Below are positions 42,262-49,320 of a DNA stretch of 64,000 bases, piece after piece. The notes beneath the pieces were generated by a model. It searched no databases. It was not told where the DNA came from and worked only from the letters and a program-made list of their open reading frames with translations. This stretch comes from an uncultured Acetatifactor sp. (GTDB lineage: Bacteria > Bacillota > Clostridia > Lachnospirales > Lachnospiraceae), in the NCBI GenBank assembly GCA_947627115.1, contig CANQUQ010000004.1:114462-178461 (forward strand), given 5' to 3'. The translations under genes and the position numbers were made by a program. Positions within the stretch are counted from its first letter, which is position 1. Each line of letters begins with the position of its first letter.

Positions 42262-44082
42262 TCAGGTCCTTACATCAAAGGCATATTGTGACAGCAGCAT
42301 GCCCTTCTCCTGCCGCAAAATAGGTGCCAGACCGCTGTTCTCCTCCTCTGCGCCTTCCTCCCTGGCGATCATGGAGAAGCTGCAGTCATATCCCCGTTTC
42401 GCCAGCCGCTCCGTCAGGATATCCATATGCGCTTCCAGAAAATCCAACATCTCATCATCACGCACATAAAATTTGGTGTTCACCCTGCTCTGCTCCAGAG
42501 TGACATAGACATCCACAGGGCCCAAATGCTCCATGTCCAGATGCAGCAGGGCACTGATTTTTCCCTCGTTCTCCGCCAGACTTTTTTTGTTGGCATAGAC
42601 ATACAGATCGCCATGCGCCTCCCCGTCGCGCAGGTGCAGCGGAAGCTGTATATAGGCGTACATCTGATTGAGCTGGTTCAGAAAATCAATGTTCTGGCTC
42701 ATGGCTACGGCAGTCCGGCAGGCGGTGCTCTGCGCCTGCCCGCCGGATTCCAGCGCCTGTGTCAGTGTCTTGAGCTGCCGGTCCAGGCGCCGATACAGAT
42801 CGTCGACCTTTCCCTCCTCCGCCAGCTCCTCCGGCTTTATTGTCCACAGCTCTTTCAGCTGCTCTGACATCAATTCCCGGAATTCTTTGCCGGAGAAGAT
42901 CCTGTGCAGGGTCTGCACACCGTCCTCCGCCGTCCTGGCAGAAGCCATCAGCTTCCCCGCCAGTGCAAAAAGCTGCTCCGTCCCCAATTCTCCCTGAGCG
43001 AACTGCCGGAGCTGTGCCGTGAACTGTGCCGCTTCCCCGTCAGACAGCGGAAGCTGGGACAATACGGAAAGCAGCTGCCCGGAGATCACCGTCCTGGCAT
43101 TTGCGGAAAGATCGGTCGCCTGCGTCTGCGTCCCGGATATGATCTGTCCGTCCGCAGTTCCCGGCGACGGTTCCTGCCCCGGCAGAATTTTCGCCTCCCC
43201 GCCGTCATCTGAGGCATTTAAAAGTATTTCCGCTGCCTGCGCGGGAGTTTGGCCCACCCGGATATCCGCCTCCTGCACCGGAAGATTTCCGGCAGAGAGC
43301 CCGTCTGCCTCAGACGTGACCGGCAGCCCGGCCGCAGTCTCCGGCTCCGCCTCCAGAGGTGCGGAAGGCATCTCCGGCAGCGCTGCGGGGATCTCTCCGG
43401 CTCCCTCCTGCACCAATTCGAACAATTCCTGATACAGTCCGGACAGCCCCTGCAGATCCCCCTCCGCCAGCATGCCCTCCATGGCCTCCGGCAGCGCCTG
43501 CAGTACGGTGTCCATTCCTCCCAGCAGCTGATGGGTAAGATTGCGATAGGAAATCATCTGATCTACATTTTCCTGATTGACCGGCAGCCCCAGCTTGTGA
43601 AGATTGACCACATCGGTCACTTCCGCCTGCGGAAATGCGTTGATCTCACGAAACACCTGCTGGAGCGTATTGCGGTCTACGGGAAGTCCCGCCTCCATCA
43701 TCTGTCCGGTCATGGCAACAGATGTCTCGTTTACGGGAAGTCCTGCCATATCAAGTGCCTTCATCACATTGATGTCTGAGGAAACATTTTCGAACAGAGG
43801 GCTCAATGTCAGTGAGCTTCCGTTGTTTCTGACCTCGAAGGTCATGTTCTTGCCCACCTCCAGATTCATGTTCCGGTCCACCTTTGCCTGCAGGACCATA
43901 TCCTCCGACAGCCTGATCTGAACGTCGCTGCCGTTCCGGGACAGGACCTCCCCATGAATCGTCTGACCCGGCACCAACGACCGGATCTGTCTGTTTATAT
44001 CGGCTGTGGCAGACGGGCTTTGTCTGACTCCCCTTGTATTGTCCTCGATACGCCTGTCTCCGAAAAGTTGTGACAGTCTCAT
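42262..44082 (-). CDS. FliK-like protein (YlqG type)
   Basis: 606 residues. The N-terminal region holds a short beta-rich domain (VPGQTIHGEVLSRNGSDVQI), the middle is helical and low-complexity (many Glu, Ala, Gly, Pro, residues about 225-340), and residues about 480-575 resemble the C-terminal hook-length domain of FliK (QLPLHLRDGEAHGDLYVY, EHLGPVDVYVTLEQ, EMLDFLEAHMDILTERL). FliK contacts the FlhB C-domain in flagellar export, and the next gene encodes exactly an FlhB C-domain, so a stand-alone interacting pair is suggested. FliK resemblance is my reading and not verified. Confidence 0.75.
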   Translation of the reverse strand: MRLSQLFGDRRIEDNTRGVRQSPSATADINRQIRSLVPGQTIHGEVLSRNGSDVQIRLSEDMVLQAKVDRNMNLEVGKNMTFEVRNNGSSLTLSPLFENVSSDINVMKALDMAGLPVNETSVAMTGQMMEAGLPVDRNTLQQVFREINAFPQAEVTDVVNLHKLGLPVNQENVDQMISYRNLTHQLLGGMDTVLQALPEAMEGMLAEGDLQGLSGLYQELFELVQEGAGEIPAALPEMPSAPLEAEPETAAGLPVTSEADGLSAGNLPVQEADIRVGQTPAQAAEILLNASDDGGEAKILPGQEPSPGTADGQIISGTQTQATDLSANARTVISGQLLSVLSQLPLSDGEAAQFTAQLRQFAQGELGTEQLFALAGKLMASARTAEDGVQTLHRIFSGKEFRELMSEQLKELWTIKPEELAEEGKVDDLYRRLDRQLKTLTQALESGGQAQSTACRTAVAMSQNIDFLNQLNQMYAYIQLPLHLRDGEAHGDLYVYANKKSLAENEGKISALLHLDMEHLGPVDVYVTLEQSRVNTKFYVRDDEMLDFLEAHMDILTERLAKRGYDCSFSMIAREEGAEEENSGLAPILRQEKGMLLSQYAFDVRT

Positions 44083-44120
44083 ATAACCTCACATTCTGCC
44101 GCCGTGCGGCTCATTCCTTC

Positions 44121-44885
44121 TTATATGAAATTTCCGATGAAGCTCCTGCGGTGTATAGGCGTCGGACCGTATTTTTTCAAGGCCTGAATATGGGCAGCGC
44201 TCCCGTAGCCTTTGTTGGAGGCAAAACCATATTCGGGAAAGACTCTGTCATACTCCTTCATCAACCGGTCCCTGGTGACCTTTGCGATGATGCTGGCGGC
44301 ACCGATCGTAATGCTTTTGGCATCGCCCTTGATGATAGGCACCTGGGGAACGGCAACGCCCGGAATGGTCACTGCGTCGTTCAGCAGGATATCCGGCGCC
44401 GGAACCAGTTTGCCGACCGCCTCCCTCATGGCCTCATAGGTGGCCTGAAGAATGTTGATCTCATCGATGCGCTCCGGCGTGCCATAACCCACCGCGCAGG
44501 CCAGCGCCTGCTCCATGATCACCTGATACAGCTCCTCTCTCTTATTTTCGGACAACTGCTTGGAATCATTTATATACAATATACGGCATCCCTTTGGCAG
44601 GATCACAGCGCCGGCCACCACGGGGCCGGCCAGCGGTCCCCTCCCCGCCTCATCTACGCCGCAGATATACTCGCACTCGCCGTATTGTTCCTCATAGACC
44701 CGCAGGCTTTCAATGCGCGCCTTCTCCCGTTCCAGGGCCGCCAGACGCTTTTTCGCGCTCTCCGCCAGCTGCCGTACTCCCGCTCTTTCATCCGTCCCGT
44801 ACATATCTATGAATTCAGGCAGCTCATCCTCACGAGCTGCCTGAAATTTCTCTCGTATCTCCCTCATGCTTTCTCTGTTTCCCAT
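44121..44885 (-). CDS. rnhB: Ribonuclease HII
   Basis: 254 residues from the ATG at 44885 (GGGAG 7 nt upstream). Catalytic motif ICGVDEAGRGPLAGPVVAGAV with Asp-Glu, a later Asp in LLNDAVTIPG and the Asp in ATYEAMREAV context; C-terminal TRDRLMKEYD and YGSAAHIQAL complete the family pattern. Removes RNA from RNA-DNA hybrids, including single ribonucleotides. The preceding signal peptidase gene ends 38 nt upstream. Confidence 0.95.
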   Translation of the reverse strand: MGNRESMREIREKFQAAREDELPEFIDMYGTDERAGVRQLAESAKKRLAALEREKARIESLRVYEEQYGECEYICGVDEAGRGPLAGPVVAGAVILPKGCRILYINDSKQLSENKREELYQVIMEQALACAVGYGTPERIDEINILQATYEAMREAVGKLVPAPDILLNDAVTIPGVAVPQVPIIKGDAKSITIGAASIIAKVTRDRLMKEYDRVFPEYGFASNKGYGSAAHIQALKKYGPTPIHRRSFIGNFI

Positions 44886-44922
44886 ACCGTATCTCCCATT
44901 TCTCAGAAAAAATCTGCTCTTC

Positions 44923-45468
44923 CTACCGGTGCCGCAGGATACCGAAACGCGACAGAGGCCAGATGCGCATCCAGGCCCGCCCAATAATATCCTTTCGATG
45001 TATGTTGCCGACGATCTCCGTGCGGCTGTCCGTACTGTTGTTTCGGTTGTCTCCCATTACAAAGTACTCATCCTCGCCCAGCACGATCGGCTCCGAAGCG
45101 ATTCCCACATTTTCCGCCTTGATCACCTCTCTTCCGTACCCTTCACGCAGCACCTCGCCGTCGATGTAAATATTTCCCAGTTCATCGATCTGGACCTTTT
45201 CTCCGGGCAGTCCGATAATACGCTTGATATAGTACGTATCCTCCTTATGCCGGAAGGGAAATACAATAATATCGAACCGCTGCGGATCCCGGAAACGGTA
45301 TGTGATCTTATCCACAATAAGATTGTCTCCGTCGTAGAGCGTAGTCTCCATGGAGGCTCCCTCCACCTCCGTTCTCTGTCCTACAAAGGTAATGACAAGG
45401 TACGTGAGAAGCAACACGCCCAACAAATACAATAATGTACTTATCATTTCTTTCATCACTTTTTTCAT
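44923..45468 (-). CDS. lepB: Signal peptidase I (second of two)
   Basis: 181 residues, N-terminal membrane span at about 10-30, catalytic Ser in VEGASMETTLYDGDN, general-base Lys in YYIKRIIGLPGE, and the conserved boxes FVMGDNRNNSTDSR and GRAWMRIWP. Cleaves signal peptides on the outer face of the membrane. Lies directly downstream of rbgA; its paralogue is on the other side. Start codon is not certain (ATGs at 45468 and 45456). Confidence 0.93.
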   Translation of the reverse strand: MKKVMKEMISTLLYLLGVLLLTYLVITFVGQRTEVEGASMETTLYDGDNLIVDKITYRFRDPQRFDIIVFPFRHKEDTYYIKRIIGLPGEKVQIDELGNIYIDGEVLREGYGREVIKAENVGIASEPIVLGEDEYFVMGDNRNNSTDSRTEIVGNIHRKDIIGRAWMRIWPLSRFGILRHR

Positions 45469-45501
45469 ATCACGAACCGTACCCTTCCATGTATAAGACA
45501 G

Positions 45502-46371
45502 CTATGCTCGACCGACCGGTCGTCTCTCCAATGTCATTCTTCCAAGGCGGCCGCTCCTGAAATCATCCAGCAGGATGCCGGCTGCCTTCTTCCTGTCCAG
45601 CCCTTCCCCCTTTGTGAGGCATCCCCTGCTGCGGGCGATGTGCTCCAGGACCGCCTCCGGCGCCGTTCCCGGCTCTGCTCCGTAACGCTTCTCCAGGGCA
45701 TCGGGATAAAGCTCCTGAATGACCTCCAGCAGATCGCAGGCCAGCTCCTCCAACAGAATGATCTCATCGTTCATGGAGCCGATAAATGCCAGCCGCATCC
45801 CCACCTGCGGATCCTCAAATTTCGGCCATAGGATACCGGGCGTATCTAAAAGCTCCAGGTCCTTATTCAACCGGATCCACTGTTTTCCCTTTGTGACTCC
45901 GGGCCTGTTGCCCGTCTTGGTGCAGGCCTTCCCGGCAAAGGAATTGATAAAAGTAGATTTTCCCACATTGGGAATGCCAACCACCATGGCCCGGACAGGT
46001 CTGTTCACAATGCCGCGTTTCCTGTCGCGCTCTATCTTCTCTCTGCAGGCCACCTGCACAAGACCGTTGATCGCTCTGACCCCCGCACCCGTCCTGGAAT
46101 TGACTTCAAGCACAGGAATGCCCTTCTCCTGAAAAAAATCGATCCATTGCTTGTTGCAGACCGGATCGGCCAGGTCGGATTTGTTCAGCAGTATGATCCT
46201 CGATCTGCCCTCGCCCAGCCGGTCGATATCCGGGTTCCGGCTGCTTATGGGGATCCTGGCATCCACCAGCTCGATCAGAAGGTCTATCAGCTTTATGTTT
46301 TCCTGCATCATCCGGACTGCTTTCGTCATATGTCCGGGATACCAATGGTATCTTGTATCCGATCTATCCAT
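45502..46371 (-). CDS. rbgA: Ribosome biogenesis GTPase RbgA (YlqF)
   Basis: 289 residues, circularly permuted GTPase: G4 LLNKSDLADP comes first, G1 GIPNVGKSTFINS follows, then G3 LDTPGILWP. N-terminus YPGHMTKAVRMM is typical for RbgA. Required for late assembly of the 50S subunit. Starts 1 nt after the stop of the upstream signal peptidase gene. Confidence 0.96.
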   Translation of the reverse strand: MDRSDTRYHWYPGHMTKAVRMMQENIKLIDLLIELVDARIPISSRNPDIDRLGEGRSRIILLNKSDLADPVCNKQWIDFFQEKGIPVLEVNSRTGAGVRAINGLVQVACREKIERDRKRGIVNRPVRAMVVGIPNVGKSTFINSFAGKACTKTGNRPGVTKGKQWIRLNKDLELLDTPGILWPKFEDPQVGMRLAFIGSMNDEIILLEELACDLLEVIQELYPDALEKRYGAEPGTAPEAVLEHIARSRGCLTKGEGLDRKKAAGILLDDFRSGRLGRMTLERRPVGRA

Positions 46372-46372
46372 A

Positions 46373-46951
46373 TCACTTCACAAATCCCATACCGCGCTGT
46401 TCACAAACGGCACAGAACCATACCTTTCCTACAATATCCTTCTCCTGCACCGGCCCGATGTTGGCAGAACGGCTGTCCTCACTGTTCCCCGGATTGTCGC
46501 CGATACAGAAGAACTCTCCGCTGTTCAACGTGATCTCGTTGGATGCAATGCCGGGATCCGTGAGTTTTTCCGTGACCCACTCGCTCTCCAGCCCGTTCAC
46601 ATACAAGGCGCCGTTCTGCACCACAACGCTGTCTCCCGGCACTGCTATCACCCTCTTGACATAATAATGCGCGTTTTCATTGCCGTTCGGCAGAAAGACC
46701 ACCACATCGCCTCTGTGCGGTGAGGACAGAATATACAGGAACCGGTCGATAAATATCTGCTGGCCATTGTACAGGGTGGGCTCCATGGACACTCCCACTA
46801 CATTGGTGGTCATTCCCAGATAATAGTCCAAGACAGCGGCAATAAAAATGGCCGTCAAAATTCCAAAGACCCAGCTGAAGATCTCCCGCAGGACTGCAGA
46901 GCTGATCGTTTTCTTTTTTTTATAGAAGCTCAGACCTATAATTTTTGCCAT
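46373..46951 (-). CDS. lepB: Signal peptidase I (first of two)
   Basis: 192 residues from the ATG at 46951 (GGAGG upstream). Membrane span at about residues 22-42 with the basic N-terminus KIIGLSFYKKKK; catalytic Ser in VGVSMEPTLYNGQQ, Lys in YYVKRVIAVPGDS, box FCIGDNPGNSEDSR and DIVGKVWF. About 45% similar in pattern to the paralogue after rbgA but with a longer N-terminus. Preceded by the tandem element at 46991-47036. Confidence 0.93.
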   Translation of the reverse strand: MAKIIGLSFYKKKKTISSAVLREIFSWVFGILTAIFIAAVLDYYLGMTTNVVGVSMEPTLYNGQQIFIDRFLYILSSPHRGDVVVFLPNGNENAHYYVKRVIAVPGDSVVVQNGALYVNGLESEWVTEKLTDPGIASNEITLNSGEFFCIGDNPGNSEDSRSANIGPVQEKDIVGKVWFCAVCEQRGMGFVK

Positions 46952-46990
46952 GAATCGTTTTCCTCCGGGACCTGCCGGATATATTCCTCT

Positions 46991-47036
46991 GCTCCATATG
47001 AGTATATCATAATGCTCCATACGAGTATATCATAAA
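46991..47036 (-). repeat. 23-bp direct duplication carrying TATACT elements
   Basis: GCTCCATATGAGTATATCAT (46991) and its continuation recur at 47014, 21 of 23 positions equal. Each copy gives TGATATACT on the minus strand, a good extended -10 element, so the duplication may double the promoter of the first lepB gene. No strong -35 is present. Confidence 0.6.
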
Positions 47037-47079
47037 TTCAGAGAGATGAAAACAGATTTATTGTCAGTATACAGGCAGT

Positions 47080-47132
47080 AAAAAGGCTGCTGCTCCGGTA
47101 GAAAGATCTTTCATCCTACTTTTGCACCAGCC
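47080..47132 (-). terminator. Rho-independent terminator after rplS
   Basis: On the minus strand GGCTGGTGC pairs with GCAGCAGCC (47132-47124 with 47093-47085, one mismatch) around a 30-nt loop that itself contains GAAAGATCTTTC, a perfect 12-bp palindrome, and is followed by TTTTTAC. Partial read-through to lepB/rbgA is possible. Confidence 0.7.
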
Positions 47133-47144
47133 TCTTATGACCGC

Positions 47145-47492
47145 TTATTTTACAAGCTCTTTTACCTTTGCCTTCTTACCCACGCGATCTCTTAAGTAGT
47201 TCAGCTTTGCACGTCTTACCTTACCTCTTCTGACTACCTCGATCTTCTCCACATTAGGGGAATGCAAGGGCCATGTCTTTTCCACGCCGATACCGTTCGA
47301 AGTCTTTCTCACGGTGAAGGTCTCCCGGTTGCTTCCGCCCTGGCGCTTTAACACGACACCCTCAAAGACCTGGATTCTCTCCCGGTTGCCCTCCTTGATC
47401 TTGCCGTATACCTTTACGGTATCGCCCACCGAAAAATCGTCGACCTTTTCCTTGAGCTGTCCGGCTTCGATCTCTCTGATCACATCACTCAT
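47145..47492 (-). CDS. rplS: 50S ribosomal protein L19
   Basis: 115 residues with the complete L19 sequence pattern: [47 protein letters not shown] and [27 protein letters not shown] lies 8 nt above the ATG. In most Firmicutes trmD is directly upstream; here 1.7 kb of other DNA lies between. Confidence 0.98.
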   Translation of the reverse strand: MSDVIREIEAGQLKEKVDDFSVGDTVKVYGKIKEGNRERIQVFEGVVLKRQGGSNRETFTVRKTSNGIGVEKTWPLHSPNVEKIEVVRRGKVRRAKLNYLRDRVGKKAKVKELVK

Positions 47493-47537
47493 AATGAGCC
47501 TCCTTATTCAAAATTGGATGTTCTTAATACTTTCATG

Positions 47538-47626
47538 GGCGCCTCAAAATGAGTTCGCCTGCGTAACAGAGGACCATCTCGTTTTCGCAACACTCAGATT
47601 TTACCATACGGCGGCGTGAAATGCAA
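47538..47626 (-). promoter_or_regulatory. Promoter and leader hairpin of rplS
   Basis: Minus-strand -35 TTGCAT (47621-47626), 17-bp spacer, -10 TAAAAT (47598-47603). The leader of about 100 nt contains the hairpin GGCG-AA-CTCA-TTT-TGAG-G-CGCC (47559-47538). A ribosomal-protein leader (L19 type) is possible, but I cannot match it to the known consensus from memory. Confidence 0.55.
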
Positions 47627-47832
47627 GTGTTTTCAACAAATCTGAGCCAACTTGGGCGTTCCCTCCGTCCATGTCCCGCTCCTGCGGCTGATTGTCCGCA
47701 AAATGTGGAGAGTCCTTTTCTCCTTTTCAAAGTATATCTGTCGCAGCCGATATATGAACCAAACACAATGTCTAGTATAATAAAGAGCGTTCCGGATGAT
47801 CCGGCGGCAATGCTTTATCGCTTTTTATTCCA
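47627..47832. other. Non-coding gap between rplS promoter and the lipoprotein gene
   Basis: About 205 nt with no credible gene. A short open frame on the minus strand (77 codons, ending inside the rplS leader) has no ribosome-binding site and odd composition. A CCGG-ATCAT-CCGG motif near 47793-47805 followed by TTTATTATA on the minus strand may be a weak terminator for the lipoprotein gene. Confidence 0.35.
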
Positions 47833-48393
47833 TCATTTTCTTTCGTTTTTTTCAATCCTTCGATAGGGGCAGCCGTCAAATGCGTTAGATGCTATCCGCG
47901 TCTCGTTCGGCAGCTCCAAGCTCGTCAGGCTTCTGCATCTCATAAATGCGTTATCGGCTATCTCCGTCACGTCCTCCATCTCCACGCTGACCAGATTGCT
48001 GCACTCTGTGAACAGATCCTTATCTATTGAGGCAACACCCTTCGCCACATATACGCTCCTTACCGCATCCTTGGGGATTTCTTCCAGCATTTCTCCCTTT
48101 GGCGTCTCGCCCTCATCTGCGCAGATGACCACCGCGCCGTCCTTAAAAAGCCAGATATTGCTGCCGCTGTAACCCCATGATGCGGCGTTCTTAAAAGTTA
48201 CCTTCGGCCTGTCGCCGTCTTCGTCCGCTTCTTCCTTGTCTTCTCTGTCTTCCGCTCCTCCATCTTCTTCCTCGGTCTTTAAATCTCGATTCCTGTTGTC
48301 TTCACCGCCATCCGAGCCGCACCCTGCCAGCATCCCGCAAATCATCAGCGCAAGCATCAACAGCATCCATTTTTGTCTCGGTTTCTTTTTCAT
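47833..48393 (-). CDS. Lipoprotein with acidic linker and short leucine-rich (BspA-like) repeats
   Basis: 186 residues from the ATG at 48393. Lipoprotein signal: KKKPRQKWMLLMLALMICG then lipobox LAGC. After the Cys come about 45 mostly acidic and charged residues, then a globular part whose C-terminal 70 residues show BspA-type LRR pattern (VASIDKDLFTECSNLVSVEM, TEIADNAFMRCRSLTSLEL, RIASNAFDGCPYRRI), about two and a half repeats. Probably exposed on the cell surface. An ATG at 48465 with AAGGA would lengthen the signal peptide by 24 residues and seems less likely. Confidence 0.75.
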   Translation of the reverse strand: MKKKPRQKWMLLMLALMICGMLAGCGSDGGEDNRNRDLKTEEEDGGAEDREDKEEADEDGDRPKVTFKNAASWGYSGSNIWLFKDGAVVICADEGETPKGEMLEEIPKDAVRSVYVAKGVASIDKDLFTECSNLVSVEMEDVTEIADNAFMRCRSLTSLELPNETRIASNAFDGCPYRRIEKNERK

Positions 48394-48502
48394 CTTTTCC
48401 ACCCGTATTTTTGTATACTTGTGCGAAATCCTGCATACGCTGATTCCATTGCTCTTCACTTTCATATCAATCGGTCCTTACTGTATGCAGCCCGAAAATG
48501 CC

Positions 48503-48612
48503 GAAGCCCTTCCGACAGACACGCTTCCGCTCGATTCCGCACGTATCATAGCTAAGCCCGATAAGGACCTCGCTAAGTACCGACGTGCTCAACGGTCTGT
48601 CAGAAGGGCTTC
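48503..48612 (-). repeat. 110-bp element with 18-bp inverted ends and inner stems; possible structured RNA
   Basis: GAAGCCCTTCCGACAGAC (48503-48520) is the inverse complement of 48595-48612 except at one position; in the minus-strand RNA that position becomes a U-G wobble, so all 18 pairs form, while the plus-strand RNA has a C-A mismatch. Inside lies a second inverted pair GCACGT/ACGTGC (48539-48544, 48583-48588) and a core with two GCTAAG repeats (48551, 48572). No T run follows, so it does not look like a simple terminator. Confidence 0.75.
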
Positions 48613-48638
48613 ACAGGATCCGCAGATGTCCGGTCGTC

Positions 48639-49187
48639 CTACCGTCCGGCGACAAGAGAGGAAAAGCCGGAAAGAGTCTGCATATCCTCCTCCGTGAGCG
48701 CCTGCTTCAGCTCATCCGTGTACATGAGAAGGATCGTCACCTCGTCCCGCTGTATTTCATCTTTCGCGGAAATCGGACGCTCGCTGTCTGCCTTTCTTGT
48801 CCTGACCCACTCCAGCAGGATTTCCTTGGCATTTTCCCGGAACAAAAGCTCCTGAAATGCATCCGAATTCCGGCGCAGAGACTGCACGGCGACCTCGGAA
48901 TCGTCCGCCGCAAAGAGGTCGATCAGGAACGGATAGTCCAGAACGGCCTGCACCAGCTCCTCATCGGTCAGGCTGCGCAGGATATCCTCATCGACAGAAC
49001 ATGCGCGGATCTTGTCCTCGACGCTGCCGAGCTGCTCCCATTCCGGGTCGCCAGGCAGTACCTTATATACACTCTTCGATTCCGGTGCATCCGTCCGGCG
49101 CATGGCCGGCAGCCGATACAGAAGGATTCCCGCTGCCACCAGTATCAGGAGCACTCCCGCCGACAGGATAATTTTCCGTTTCCTCAT
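48639..49187 (-). CDS. Membrane-anchored protein of unknown function
   Basis: 182 residues. Basic start RKRKIILS, one membrane span at about 7-25, then an extracytoplasmic, mostly helical and acidic region. The segment ILRSLTDEELVQAVLDYP followed by LIDLFAADDSEVAVQSL resembles an uncharacterised domain seen in many secreted Firmicutes proteins (pattern xxMSTxxLVxxVLxYP). No enzyme motif seen. It has its own promoter at 49272-49299 and interrupts the usual trmD-rplS adjacency. Confidence 0.75.
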   Translation of the reverse strand: MRKRKIILSAGVLLILVAAGILLYRLPAMRRTDAPESKSVYKVLPGDPEWEQLGSVEDKIRACSVDEDILRSLTDEELVQAVLDYPFLIDLFAADDSEVAVQSLRRNSDAFQELLFRENAKEILLEWVRTRKADSERPISAKDEIQRDEVTILLMYTDELKQALTEEDMQTLSGFSSLVAGR

Positions 49188-49269
49188 CCCTGACCACCTT
49201 CCCTTTCCGCACGGGACCCGTGCCGCAATGCAAGAGCTCCGCTGTCGTCTGTATATCGTCTTTATAATT

Positions 49270-49299
49270 ATAATATATCAAATTATCGTTCGCTGTCAA
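49270..49299 (-). promoter_or_regulatory. Sigma-A-type promoter of the membrane-anchored protein gene
   Basis: Minus-strand -35 TTGACA (49294-49299) and -10 TATATT at 16 bp (49272-49277) or TATTAT at 18 bp (49270-49275), in a strongly AT-rich patch that stands out from the surrounding DNA. Confidence 0.75.
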
Positions 49300-49320
49300 G
49301 CGGTCCTGCCCGAAACCGAC

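Noticed and set aside
47533..47766. 77-codon minus-strand frame above rplS
   Set aside because: It runs across the rplS promoter and leader, has no Shine-Dalgarno and is Arg/Cys/Ser-rich without any family likeness.
48503..48612. Simple rho-independent terminator
   Set aside because: The stem is separated by about 74 nt of inner sequence and lacks a following T run.
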